Source: an uncultured Dialister sp. (GTDB taxonomy: Bacteria; Bacillota; Negativicutes; Veillonellales; Dialisteraceae). From it: 14,376 nt of DNA. The notes beneath the pieces are model-generated. The model ran no database searches. It was not told the origin of the DNA and saw nothing but the letters and a program-made list of their open reading frames with translations. The stretch is from positions 1-14,376 of the forward strand of contig CAKQBK010000066.1 in assembly GCA_934216155.1 (NCBI GenBank), written 5' to 3'. A program made the translations under genes and the position numbers. This document shows positions 1-5,609 of this stretch, one piece after another (within the stretch, counting starts at the first letter, position 1; the number at the start of each line of letters is the position of its first letter).

Positions 1-1
1 A

Positions 2-28
2 CTTGAGAGTCCTGAGCAACCTGAGAAA
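2..28 (-). repeat. Nonamer repeat (CTCAGG family), reverse orientation
   Basis: Two clear 9-bp units, CCTGAGCAA and CCTGAGAAA, are preceded by a degenerate third. On the minus strand they read TTTCTCAGG and TTGCTCAGG, the same family as the arrays at 8506-8541 and 14302-14376. The array is followed by ACTTTGTCAC (28-37). The inverse of that 10-mer, GTGACAAAGT, occurs at 14265-14274 near the right-end array. Confidence 0.6.
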
Positions 29-88
29 CTTTGTCACAAAAGGAATCACCACATATTTCGCTTAACTTAACAGCATTCCCTGTCGGGG

Positions 89-193
89 GAGCTGCCGAAG
101 GCTGAGGTGTGCAAGCGAACTATATCGCTAGGAGCAAAGCGACGCAGGGATATAGTGAGACGCCATTTCGAGCGAAGCGAAGATGGGCAGCTC
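89..193. repeat. GAGCTGCC hairpin with an extra hairpin in its loop
   Basis: GAGCTGCC (89-96) and GGCAGCTC (186-193) form a stem whose loop begins GAAGGCTGAGG. The same stem and loop start occur at 5508-5541, where the loop is only 12 nt. Here the loop is 89 nt and contains a second inverted repeat, ACTATATC (119-126) with GATATAGT (149-156), plus AGCGAAGCGA-type sequence. Both copies continue into a shared tail (GGGACTAATACCACTCCTCA) that leads into heptamer repeats. Confidence 0.65.
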
Positions 194-243
194 TAGCGGT
201 ATACTTCGCTAGCTGTACGACAATCCGATATGGGACTAATACC

Positions 244-308
244 ACTCCTCACTCCTAATTCCTAACTCCTCACTGTCCTAATCACCAGTCTACCAATCAC
301 GAGTCACC
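244..308. repeat. Heptanucleotide tandem repeats next to the greA stop
   Basis: Units of 7 bp (ACTCCTC, ACTCCTA, ATTCCTA, ACTCCTC) run from 244 to 274. They are followed by a second heptamer type (CTAATCA, CCAGTCTA, CCAATCA, CGAGTCA) from about 278 to 308, which matches the array next to the argH stop. The array ends 5 bp from the greA stop codon. Confidence 0.75.
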
Positions 309-313
309 AAAAA

Positions 314-787
314 TTATCCTTCAATCTTAATAACTTTGTATTTCAGTACCCCATTCGGAGCTTCTGCTTCTACGATGTCGCCGGCTTTAGCACCTACCAG
401 TGCACGGCCTACCGGAGATTCATTGGAAATCAAACCTTCAAATGGATTGGATTCTGTACTACCTACAATGGTGACTTTTTCCTGGATTTTTTCTTCCAAG
501 TCTTCGATCAGAACAGTGGAACCTACATCGACGCGGCTCTTGGTCCCTTTGCTGATGACCTGAGCGGTGCGAATCTGCTGTTCCAACTGCTGAATACGAC
601 CTTCCAGGAATGCCTGGGCATTCTTCGCTTCATCGTATTCGGAGTTTTCTGAAAGGTCGCCCATTGCAATGGCTTCCTTTAAACGCTGGGCAACTTCGGC
701 ACGTTTGACACTGCGAAGTTCATCCAACTCTTTCTGCATCTTTTCAAGGCCTTCTTTAGTGACCAGGGTACGCTGCATTTCTGCCAT
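314..787 (-). CDS. greA: Transcription elongation factor GreA
   Basis: GreA enters the secondary channel of stalled, backtracked RNA polymerase and stimulates cleavage of the 3' end of the transcript so that elongation can resume. The 157-residue length is normal for the family. Residues 1-75 form the N-terminal antiparallel coiled coil, with the family signature GDLSENSEYDEA at 43-54. D44 and E47 correspond to the acidic tip residues that coordinate the catalytic metal. Residues 80-157 are the FKBP-like C-terminal domain, with SNESPVGRALVGAKAGD at 121-137. The first ATG is chosen because AGAGG lies 9-10 nt upstream; a Met at codon 4 would be too far from it. A promoter lies at 858-886 on the same strand. 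Only repeats lie between its stop and the window edge, so the frequent greA-lysS pairing cannot be checked. Confidence 0.97.
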   Translation of the reverse strand: MAEMQRTLVTKEGLEKMQKELDELRSVKRAEVAQRLKEAIAMGDLSENSEYDEAKNAQAFLEGRIQQLEQQIRTAQVISKGTKSRVDVGSTVLIEDLEEKIQEKVTIVGSTESNPFEGLISNESPVGRALVGAKAGDIVEAEAPNGVLKYKVIKIEG

Positions 788-857
788 AACAATTTGCCTC
801 TTTTCTTAAAATATATTACCTATGCCTATTAAGGTCCCATACAGGGTCATATGTATA

Positions 858-886
858 AGTATATATAAATACATAAACAGTGTCAA
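858..886 (-). promoter_or_regulatory. Sigma-A-type promoter of greA
   Basis: On the minus strand TTGACA (881-886) is separated by exactly 17 bp from TATACT (858-863). That is a perfect -35 and a 5/6 -10. The predicted transcript starts near 850, giving a leader of about 60 nt. Confidence 0.8.
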
Positions 887-932
887 ATGGATTTGGTGAC
901 TCTAGTTGCTAGTAGCTTGTGACACTAGCGGT

Positions 933-1108
933 AAAAGGTTATTATTCTGCTAACGTCTATATCAAACATAATTACACATACCGCTACCATCCAAGTTATG
1001 AAGGGTATAAAAGGTTATGAGACTCTCGAAATCCCACAACCTTTTAACCTTGTCTCAAACGAAATATATCCCATATGAGAAAAATGAAATCAGTAGAATC
1101 ATAATTTA
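933..1108. repeat. Long palindromic intergenic element, copy 1 (decayed)
   Basis: The left arm AAAAGGTTATTATTCTGC is at about 933-950 and the core is near 1005-1046 (AAAAGGTTATG, GAGACTCTCGAAATCCC, ACAACCTTTT). The right arm is degenerate at 1089-1108 (CAGTAGAATCATAATTT, against the usual GCAGAATAATAACCTT). The left half also carries ACCGCTACC and TATATCAAACATAATT, as in the other copies. The decayed right arm makes this one of the older-looking copies. Confidence 0.8.
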
Positions 1109-1240
1109 AACTTCCCACCTGAAAACACTGTAAATTAATCGATGAAACCAAAGGAAATATGATCATTTGATGTAATTCTCAACGGAAAGTCTCATTTCAC
1201 ACCGCAAACATTACAAAGAGGCATGAGGAATAACACAAAG

Positions 1241-1265
1241 CCCTTCGACTTCGCTCAGGGTGACG
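1241..1265. repeat. CTTCGACTTCGCTCAGGGTGA-type dispersed repeat
   Basis: The segment contains TTCGACTTCGCTCAGGG followed by TGACG. I recognise this core as a widespread short dispersed sequence in many bacterial genomes. It can form a small stem (CCCTTCG or CCCT paired with AGGG). Its function is unknown, and no ORF runs through it. Confidence 0.4.
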
Positions 1266-1331
1266 AAATCGTTGGTCGAAATGACGATAGCGTCGAGCAA
1301 CGCTAGAGATTGGAAAAGAACGCCAGAAATA

Positions 1332-1364
1332 CATATAAGGCTAATTGATAGGCGGCATTATATG
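1332..1364. repeat. Hairpin repeat, copy a
   Basis: CATATA (1332-1337) pairs with TATATG (1359-1364), and AGGCTAA follows the left arm. A related hairpin at 1488-1524 shares AAGGCTAA and the trailing TTA but uses CATACA/TGTATG. One base pair has therefore changed on both sides. Confidence 0.5.
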
Positions 1365-1487
1365 TTAAAGCGCAAAGCCGTAGCAGCAGAGTCATGGGGG
1401 CCGTAGTGGAGGAATCTTTGCTGTATTCCTAAAGACACTATGAAAGAAAAAGCGGTATGAAATGAGCCAAAGCGTCTGGGGCGTTCA

Positions 1488-1524
1488 CATACAAGGCTAA
1501 CAGACAAGCAGTGTTAACTGTATG
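1488..1524. repeat. Hairpin repeat, copy b
   Basis: CATACA (1488-1493) pairs with TGTATG (1519-1524). Immediately inside is AGGCTAA, as in copy a at 1332-1364. The roughly 120 bp between the two copies contains no credible gene; the longest open stretch with an ATG is about a dozen codons. Confidence 0.5.
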
Positions 1525-1610
1525 TTATAGCAACTAATATTAGATAATATCAGTATAAAATGATATTTCCAAAGTTGGAAGTTTGAGTATTTCATATAAA
1601 AAAGGGTATT

Positions 1611-1667
1611 GGGGCACTTCTTAAGTTGTGCGCCCCTTCCACCACTACGCACTCCTCACTACGCACC
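1611..1667. repeat. GC-rich hairpin (GGGGC type) plus heptamers
   Basis: GGGGCAC (1611-1617) pairs imperfectly with GTGCGCCCC (1628-1636). It is followed by TTCCACCA and by 7-bp units CACTACG, CACTCCT, CACTACG (1643-1663). The order hairpin-CCACCA-heptamers is the same as on the right flank of palindrome copies 6 and 7. Here it lies about 500 bp from copy 1 rather than about 15 bp, as if the composite had been split. Confidence 0.6.
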
Positions 1668-2172
1668 TTTCCAACAGAAGCAAATGAATGACTATCCACC
1701 CACAAATCCGTAGTTACGAGCCCCCCAAAGCGCTAAAAAATAATTTTATATGAAAAGTAAGAAAAAATATATCATTCTCAATTTATCCGTTATATTTCTC
1801 ATTTAAAATGTAAATTTTGGCGTTCTCAGGTTATTTCAGCCGTTTTCACCCCATTTGAGGGGCTGAGGGGGCAAATGGATAGAGCGAAAAAATTGACCCA
1901 GCGTATATAATTGCATATTTCTCTCATCTATATGCATAATATTCACCTCGATTTTTTTATCTAAAACCCCAGAAGTCCGATAAAAAGGGCAGTTTCAGAC
2001 TTTTGTGATTTTCACCCTGAAAAATCATGATACATTTTGATTTATCATGCCAATCCATGGCAATCCATGATAGATGCTTATTTCTTCCATTTTCCTCGAT
2101 TTTTCTTCAAAGTCCTCAAAAGTCCATATAAGTTCATCGGAAAAAAAATTTTCAATTTTTTGAAAAAAAGTC
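1668..2172. other. AT-rich non-coding stretch upstream of the potE-like promoter
   Basis: I see no credible gene. One 100-codon open stretch on the plus strand (from 2037) lacks a ribosome binding site, runs through the promoter and leader of the next gene and resembles nothing known. The only small structure is an imperfect operator-like inverted repeat, TATCATG (2043-2049) with CATGATA (2066-2072). A stem CCCCATTTG ... CAAATGG lies around 1848-1880. Confidence 0.5.
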
Positions 2173-2201
2173 TTGTCATGACGGTTCATTTATGTTATAT
2201 T
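2173..2201 (+). promoter_or_regulatory. Sigma-A-type promoter of the potE-like gene
   Basis: TTGTCA (2173-2178), 17 bp, then TATATT (2196-2201): both hexamers match the consensus in 5 of 6 positions. Transcription should start near 2208, giving an unusually long leader of about 230 nt before the start codon at 2439. Confidence 0.75.
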
Positions 2202-2207
2202 GCAGTA

Positions 2208-2438
2208 AATAAAAATTCATCGCGCCCTGCTTCTCACGCAGTTGAGCTGCGAACCATTCGTCTTTTGAATGGTCGGTTTTCTTTATGCCCTGTTTCTTTC
2301 GCCATTAATGAAAGCAAATGGGGCTCGTGCATGCCCTGATGATTTTCATGACTGCATCATCCGGTGAGATTCCGGGACAATATTTTTCCCCCGTCGTGGT
2401 AACACACACGAATTGGATTAAGAAAGAAGGGAACAACC
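2208..2438 (+). promoter_or_regulatory. Structured 5' leader of the potE-like mRNA, candidate cis-regulatory RNA
   Basis: Five hairpins can be read by eye in order: CGCAG/CTGCG around 2236-2251; CCATTC/GAATGG around 2254-2272; GCCC-GTTTCTTTC paired with GAAAG-GGGGC at 2287-2324; GATGAT/ATCATC at 2338-2361; CCGG/CCGG at 2361-2375. No T-box, SAM, lysine, glycine or TPP signature is present. A 35-codon open frame starting at ATG 2339 ends at TAA 2444-2446, overlapping the main start codon, but lacks a good ribosome binding site. Whether this is a riboswitch, an uORF-controlled leader or neither cannot be settled by eye. Confidence 0.4.
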
Positions 2439-3782
2439 TTGTCTAAGAGTAAAAAAATGGGAGTGGTACAGCTCACAACAGTCACAGCTATCAACATGAT
2501 GGGTTCCGGCATTATTCTTCTGCCAGCTACATTGGCAGAAATCGGAACCGTTTCAATTTTTTCCTGGATCTTAGCCTCTATCGGTGCCACCATCCTGGCT
2601 TATGCATTCGCTAAATGCGGTATGTATACCAAGAAAGTGGGCGGTATGGGCGGATACGCAGAATATCGCTTCGGACGAGCGGGGAATTTCGTTTCCAATT
2701 TCTGCTACACCATTTCACTGATTATCGCCAATGCAGCCATCGCCAGCGGCGTGGTGAGCTACGGTTCCTATGTATTTGGTTTTGACCTCTCTCCAGTAGA
2801 AGTTTGCATGGCTACCATTGGTGTGCTGATTCTGGCCGCTTCTATCAGCTTGGTGGGACCAAAGAAATTTGGGAAATTCACCTCTCTCGGCGTGGCTTGT
2901 GTGGTACTTCCCGTCATCGGACTGCTTCTGGCAGGTGGCTTCTTCTTTGATGGAAATATTTACAGAGAAGCATGGAATCCAAATGACATGCCTTTCTACG
3001 CTTCCATGAAAGATTCCATCGCCGTTATCATCTGGGCTTTCCTGGGACTGGAAACCGCTTGTGCCAACTCTGACACCGTAGAAAATCCAGAAAAGAATGT
3101 ACCGATCGCTGTCCTGGCTGGTACTCTTCTGGCAGGTGCTTGCTACACCACCTCCACTGCAATCATCGGTGGCCTCGTTCCTTATCAGCAGCTGGCTGTA
3201 TCTGGTGCTCCATTCGGTCTCGCTTATGCGACTATGTTTGGTGAAACCGCTGGTTACATCGTTTCCTGCATGCTGGTTTGCTCCTGCTTCGTTTCTCTCA
3301 CTGCTTGGCAGTTCACCGTATCGGAAGTGGCAAGAGAAGCTTCCACTATCGGACTCTTCCCGCACTTCCTGGCTAAAGTCAATCAGTTCCGTTCCCCTTA
3401 TGTTGCTATCGGTTGCCTCGTAGCCATTCAGGTGGCTATGACACTGGCTACCATGAGCCCGACCCTGCTGAAACAGTTCAACATCCTCATTAACCTGGCC
3501 GTTATGATCAACCTGATTCCATACCTCCTGGCTATGGGTGCTGTATCTGATTTGCAGAAAGCAGAAAATGTGCCTATGGACAAAGCTCGTCTGGCAAACA
3601 TTGCTGCCATCATCGGTGGTATCTATAGTGTCTATGCAGTTTACGGATGCGGCTGGACCGTCATCCTGGAAGGTGCTTTCGTCACTGTTATGGGATTCAT
3701 CATTTACATGATCGTTTCTCCCAAACTCCGTTATGTGTCTACCCCACAGATGTCCACCTTTCCGCCCATCGATAAAAAATAA
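2439..3782 (+). CDS. potE: PotE-like putrescine/ornithine antiporter (APC superfamily)
   Basis: This is an inner-membrane antiporter expected to exchange putrescine for ornithine or take up putrescine. At 447 residues it is close to E. coli PotE (439), which it resembles from end to end. MGVVQLT, NMMGSGII and CGM...GGMGGYAEY match at residues 7-76, WAFLGLE and VENPEKNVPIAVL at 199-226, and the hydrophobic profile fits 12 membrane segments. Residues implicated in PotE transport fall in register: C60, E75, Y90, W199, E205, C208, C283 and W290, with only the second Cys of the CC pair replaced (F284). The start is TTG at 2439, preceded by AGAAGGG at a spacing of 7-8; the next Met (codon 7) is too far from that site. 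The close relative CadB (lysine/cadaverine) remains possible. No decarboxylase gene adjoins it, unlike speF-potE. It has its own promoter, a long leader and a terminator. Confidence 0.9.
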   Translation: MSKSKKMGVVQLTTVTAINMMGSGIILLPATLAEIGTVSIFSWILASIGATILAYAFAKCGMYTKKVGGMGGYAEYRFGRAGNFVSNFCYTISLIIANAAIASGVVSYGSYVFGFDLSPVEVCMATIGVLILAASISLVGPKKFGKFTSLGVACVVLPVIGLLLAGGFFFDGNIYREAWNPNDMPFYASMKDSIAVIIWAFLGLETACANSDTVENPEKNVPIAVLAGTLLAGACYTTSTAIIGGLVPYQQLAVSGAPFGLAYATMFGETAGYIVSCMLVCSCFVSLTAWQFTVSEVAREASTIGLFPHFLAKVNQFRSPYVAIGCLVAIQVAMTLATMSPTLLKQFNILINLAVMINLIPYLLAMGAVSDLQKAENVPMDKARLANIAAIIGGIYSVYAVYGCGWTVILEGAFVTVMGFIIYMIVSPKLRYVSTPQMSTFPPIDKK

Positions 3783-3793
3783 AAAGCATAAGT

Positions 3794-3838
3794 AAAAAGC
3801 GTGTTGCGTATCTCTCTGATATACAACACGCTTTTTTT
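3794..3838 (+). terminator. Intrinsic terminator of the potE-like gene
   Basis: AAAAAGCGTGTTG (3794-3806) pairs with CAACACGC plus T-tract (3824-3838), and the loop contains a short TAT/ATA extension. It lies 11 bp after the stop codon. Confidence 0.92.
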
Positions 3839-3845
3839 GTGACTG

Positions 3846-3869
3846 GGGATTAGGGATTAGGGATTGGGG
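3846..3869. repeat. Heptamer tandem repeat GGGATTA x3
   Basis: GGGATTA, GGGATTA, GGGATTG, GGG in perfect 7-bp register, just downstream of the potE terminator and about 25 bp before palindrome copy 2. Confidence 0.8.
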
Positions 3870-3894
3870 TACAATTCCCAAATCAAAAGATAGT

Positions 3895-4082
3895 AAAAGG
3901 TTATTATTCTGCTAATTTTGGATATCAAACATGATTGGATACACCGCTACCCCAAAGGTTATAAAGGTTATAAAAGGTTATGAAACTGACGAAATCAAAT
4001 AACCTTTTATAACCCTTTTAACCTTGATGGTAGCGGTACGTGTAATTATGTAGAAAAACAAATCTGCAGAATAATAACCTTT
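3895..4082. repeat. Long palindromic intergenic element, copy 2
   Basis: Outer arms are AAAAGGTTATTATTCTGC (3895-3912) and TGCAGAATAATAACCTTT (about 4065-4082). Inner arms are ACCGCTACC and GGTAGCGGTA, then iterated AAGGTTATAAAGGTTATAA against ATAACCTTTTATAACCC. The core GAAACTGACGAAATC is the exact inverse of the core of copy 3. It lies between convergent genes, so it could also act as a termination or RNA-processing structure for either. Confidence 0.92.
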
Positions 4083-4092
4083 CATCATATAT

Positions 4093-4121
4093 ATTGGGCC
4101 GTTTCCAAATATTGTTACGCC
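4093..4121. repeat. Decayed GC-rich hairpin overlapping a stop codon
   Basis: ATTGGGCCGTTTCCAAAT followed by ATTGTTACGCC aligns base for base, with a few changes, to the right-flank hairpin of copy 7 (TTGCGGCGCTTCCAAATTT then GATGCGCCG). It sits about 10 bp from palindrome copy 2, as expected for that flank. Its right arm contains the stop codon (TAA, minus strand, 4115-4117) of the UroD-family gene. Confidence 0.5.
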
Positions 4122-5146
4122 TTTCCCGCTATTCCTAATTGCCTTTCTATTTCTTCCTTCGCTTTTCTCACAAAAGACAGCATGTCCGGATCCAGTGGAT
4201 AGCGGATGACGCAGCCTGGGGAGAGGATCACTTTCTTGCCTTCGGTTTGCACCAGGGTTTCGTAAATCTGATGCTCGATTTCGTTTTTATGATGGTCCGT
4301 GATATCCATCCGTTCCAGCCCCGCCATGATGCATTTCCCAGTCATCACCTGGGCCTGGCGAATATCTGGTAAGGATTCCCAGGCGTGCCAGTTAAAAATC
4401 TGTACCGGATATTTCCGAAGCAAAGGAAACATGATATTTTTCCCATGGGCATGGAGCACATTGCACCAGCCTTGAGAAGCAGCCAATACCGCCAAATCAT
4501 AGGGCATGCCGTATTCTTTATAAATCGATTCTTCAGTCAAATCATAGGAAGAAAGCTGGGTGGCAAAGAAAATGCCATCGGCCCCCAATTCAATCACCCG
4601 CTGCACCAATCCGCAAGTAGTTTCTGTGATGGCTTTCAAAGCCTGTTTCACTTTGTCGCCTTCGCCAGCTTTGATATGTTCTAACATGTGAGGACAGAGT
4701 TTATTGGCTGTCGTCAGAGGGCTAAATACGGTGAAAACCACCGGCACTTCTCCTTTGGTTTTATCCAGCAACAGTTTCAAATACCGCTGCTCTCTTGCCA
4801 TAGCCCCTTCATGGAGAGATACGGGCTGCACTTTCTCCCAATCCTCTGGCGTCTTGACCGGTGTATCGAGAATCTTCGCCACACCACCTTTGGCAATGTC
4901 CGAATAATCCACCTTGGCACCAAAATCTTCGATGCTGTACATGCCATTGTTCATGGTTTTCAGAATATCCACATCATAGGTTTTATAGAAATCATAGGTC
5001 TTCTCCGCATTAGCCACCGGGTCCAAATCAATGCCCGGCAAATGGGACCATAGAGAATACGGCACCTGATCCACCGCTTCCCCATGAATCGCCGCCATAA
5101 TGCGTTCCTTCTTCGTCATAGACTGGAGTTTCTTTTTTCGTATCAT
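4115..5146 (-). CDS. UroD-superfamily protein, probably not HemE
   Basis: This is a (beta/alpha)8-barrel protein of the uroporphyrinogen decarboxylase superfamily, 343 residues. The N-terminus (KKERIMAAIHGEAVDQVPYS, 12-31) has the family opening. It lacks the RQAGR-type arginines that bind uroporphyrinogen in HemE, so heme synthesis is unlikely. Late motifs resemble the corrinoid methyltransferase branch (MtaA/CmuA). LHAHGKN at 231-237 stands where MtaA-type enzymes have His-x-Cys-Gly, and SPGCVI at 309-314 supplies a conserved Cys (C312). H232, H234 and C312 are therefore plausible metal ligands; FNWHAWES at 251-258 is also typical of this branch. The substrate is unknown. The start is ATG at 5146 because AAGGAGGG lies 6 nt upstream; an ATG 11 codons earlier has no such site. 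No corrinoid protein or methyltransferase gene is adjacent. It is transcribed alone from a promoter at 5178-5206. Confidence 0.88.
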   Translation of the reverse strand: MIRKKKLQSMTKKERIMAAIHGEAVDQVPYSLWSHLPGIDLDPVANAEKTYDFYKTYDVDILKTMNNGMYSIEDFGAKVDYSDIAKGGVAKILDTPVKTPEDWEKVQPVSLHEGAMAREQRYLKLLLDKTKGEVPVVFTVFSPLTTANKLCPHMLEHIKAGEGDKVKQALKAITETTCGLVQRVIELGADGIFFATQLSSYDLTEESIYKEYGMPYDLAVLAASQGWCNVLHAHGKNIMFPLLRKYPVQIFNWHAWESLPDIRQAQVMTGKCIMAGLERMDITDHHKNEIEHQIYETLVQTEGKKVILSPGCVIRYPLDPDMLSFVRKAKEEIERQLGIAGKA

Positions 5147-5177
5147 GTATATCCCTCCTTGCATTTTCGTTGAACCC

Positions 5178-5206
5178 ATTATATTTCAAATGAATAGATA
5201 CCGCAA
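5178..5206 (-). promoter_or_regulatory. Promoter of the UroD-family gene
   Basis: On the minus strand TTGCGG (5201-5206) lies 17 bp from a perfect TATAAT (5178-5183). The -35 is weak (TTG only). The -10 lies about 30 bp upstream of the chosen start codon. Confidence 0.6.
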
Positions 5207-5242
5207 ACCAAAAGTGAAGAGTAGTGGTGGCATATTTTTAAT

Positions 5243-5427
5243 AAGGTTATTATTCTGCTACTTTCTATATCAAACATGATTCATAGTTCGCTGGCGACAA
5301 GGTTAAAAAGGTTATAAAAGGTTATACGATTTCGTCAGTTTCATAACCTTTTATAACCTTCATAACCTTGATGGTAGCGGTATTTGTAATTATGTTTGAC
5401 ATAGGAAATCAGCAAAATAATAACCTT
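5243..5427. repeat. Long palindromic intergenic element, copy 3
   Basis: Outer arms are AAGGTTATTATTCTGCT (5243-5259) and AGCAAAATAATAACCTT (5411-5427). TCTATATCAAACATGATT on the left matches the inverse AATTATGTTTGACATAG on the right. Inner arms are AAGGTTAAAAAGGTTATAA against TATAACCTTCATAACCTTG. The core GATTTCGTCAGTTTC is opposite in orientation to copy 2. It lies upstream of the UroD-family promoter and downstream of the MATE gene. Confidence 0.93.
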
Positions 5428-5444
5428 ATATAAAAATGGATATT

Positions 5445-5471
5445 GGGGCGCTATATCATTTGATGCGCCCC
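5445..5471. repeat. GC-rich flank hairpin, GGGGCGC type
   Basis: GGGGCGC (5445-5451) and GCGCCCC (5465-5471) form a perfect 7-bp stem with a 13-nt loop. It starts 17 bp outside the right arm of palindrome copy 3. Confidence 0.8.
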
Positions 5472-5507
5472 TAAGTAAGTTTACACCGCTGTCTCGGCTC
5501 CCCTGCC

Positions 5508-5541
5508 CTCGAGCTGCCGAAGGCTGAGGGGGCAGCTCGAG
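5508..5541. repeat. CTCGAGCTGCC hairpin, compact form
   Basis: CTCGAGCTGCC (5508-5518) and GGCAGCTCGAG (5531-5541) form a perfect 11-bp stem with a 12-nt loop, embraced by an outer ACCGCT/AGCGGT pair. It shares its loop start (GAAGGCTGAGG) and downstream tail with the copy at 89-193. Lying 66 bp past the MATE stop, it could end that transcript, but there is no T-tract. Confidence 0.75.
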
Positions 5542-5588
5542 CGGTATAAAACACTAACGGTACGATAACCCGTTATGGGACTAATACC

Positions 5589-5609
5589 ACTCCTCACTCC
5601 TAACTCCTA
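5589..5609. repeat. Heptamers ACTCCTM x3 that include the MATE stop codon
   Basis: ACTCCTC, ACTCCTA, ACTCCTA in exact 7-bp register. The last unit (5603-5609) holds the complement of the TAG stop (5607-5609) of the MATE gene. Confidence 0.85.

Noticed and set aside
933..1108. CRISPR array or transposon with coding capacity
   Set aside because: The repeats are palindromic single units far apart, without spacers of even length. No transposase or Cas gene is in the window.
1332..1524. Integron attC-like sites
   Set aside because: The hairpins lack the paired RYYYAAC/GTTRRRY boxes in correct arrangement, and no cassette ORF lies between them.
1930..1947. TGCATAATATTCA as an ARG box near the potE-like gene
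   Set aside because: The spacing between half-sites is one base short of the ArgR consensus, and it lies more than 200 bp upstream of the promoter.
2037..2339. 100-codon open frame on the plus strand
   Set aside because: It has no ribosome binding site, covers a strong promoter and the structured leader of the potE-like gene, and its translation looks like random AT-rich sequence.
2320..2400. Cobalamin- or FMN-riboswitch-like string CCGGTGAGATTCCGGGAC
   Set aside because: The short string resembles part of the B12 element, but the preceding GGGAA and the following conserved CCCGCCACTGT are not present. No other conserved core can be placed.
2715..3881. 388-codon open frame antisense to potE
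   Set aside because: It is opposite a clearly recognised membrane protein and has the Ser/His/Gln-rich composition expected for the antisense of hydrophobic codons. It extends into the terminator and repeats.
4115..5146. HemE, heme biosynthesis
   Set aside because: The conserved arginine motif near the N-terminus that binds the porphyrin carboxylates is missing, and the late motifs fit the methyltransferase-like branch better.
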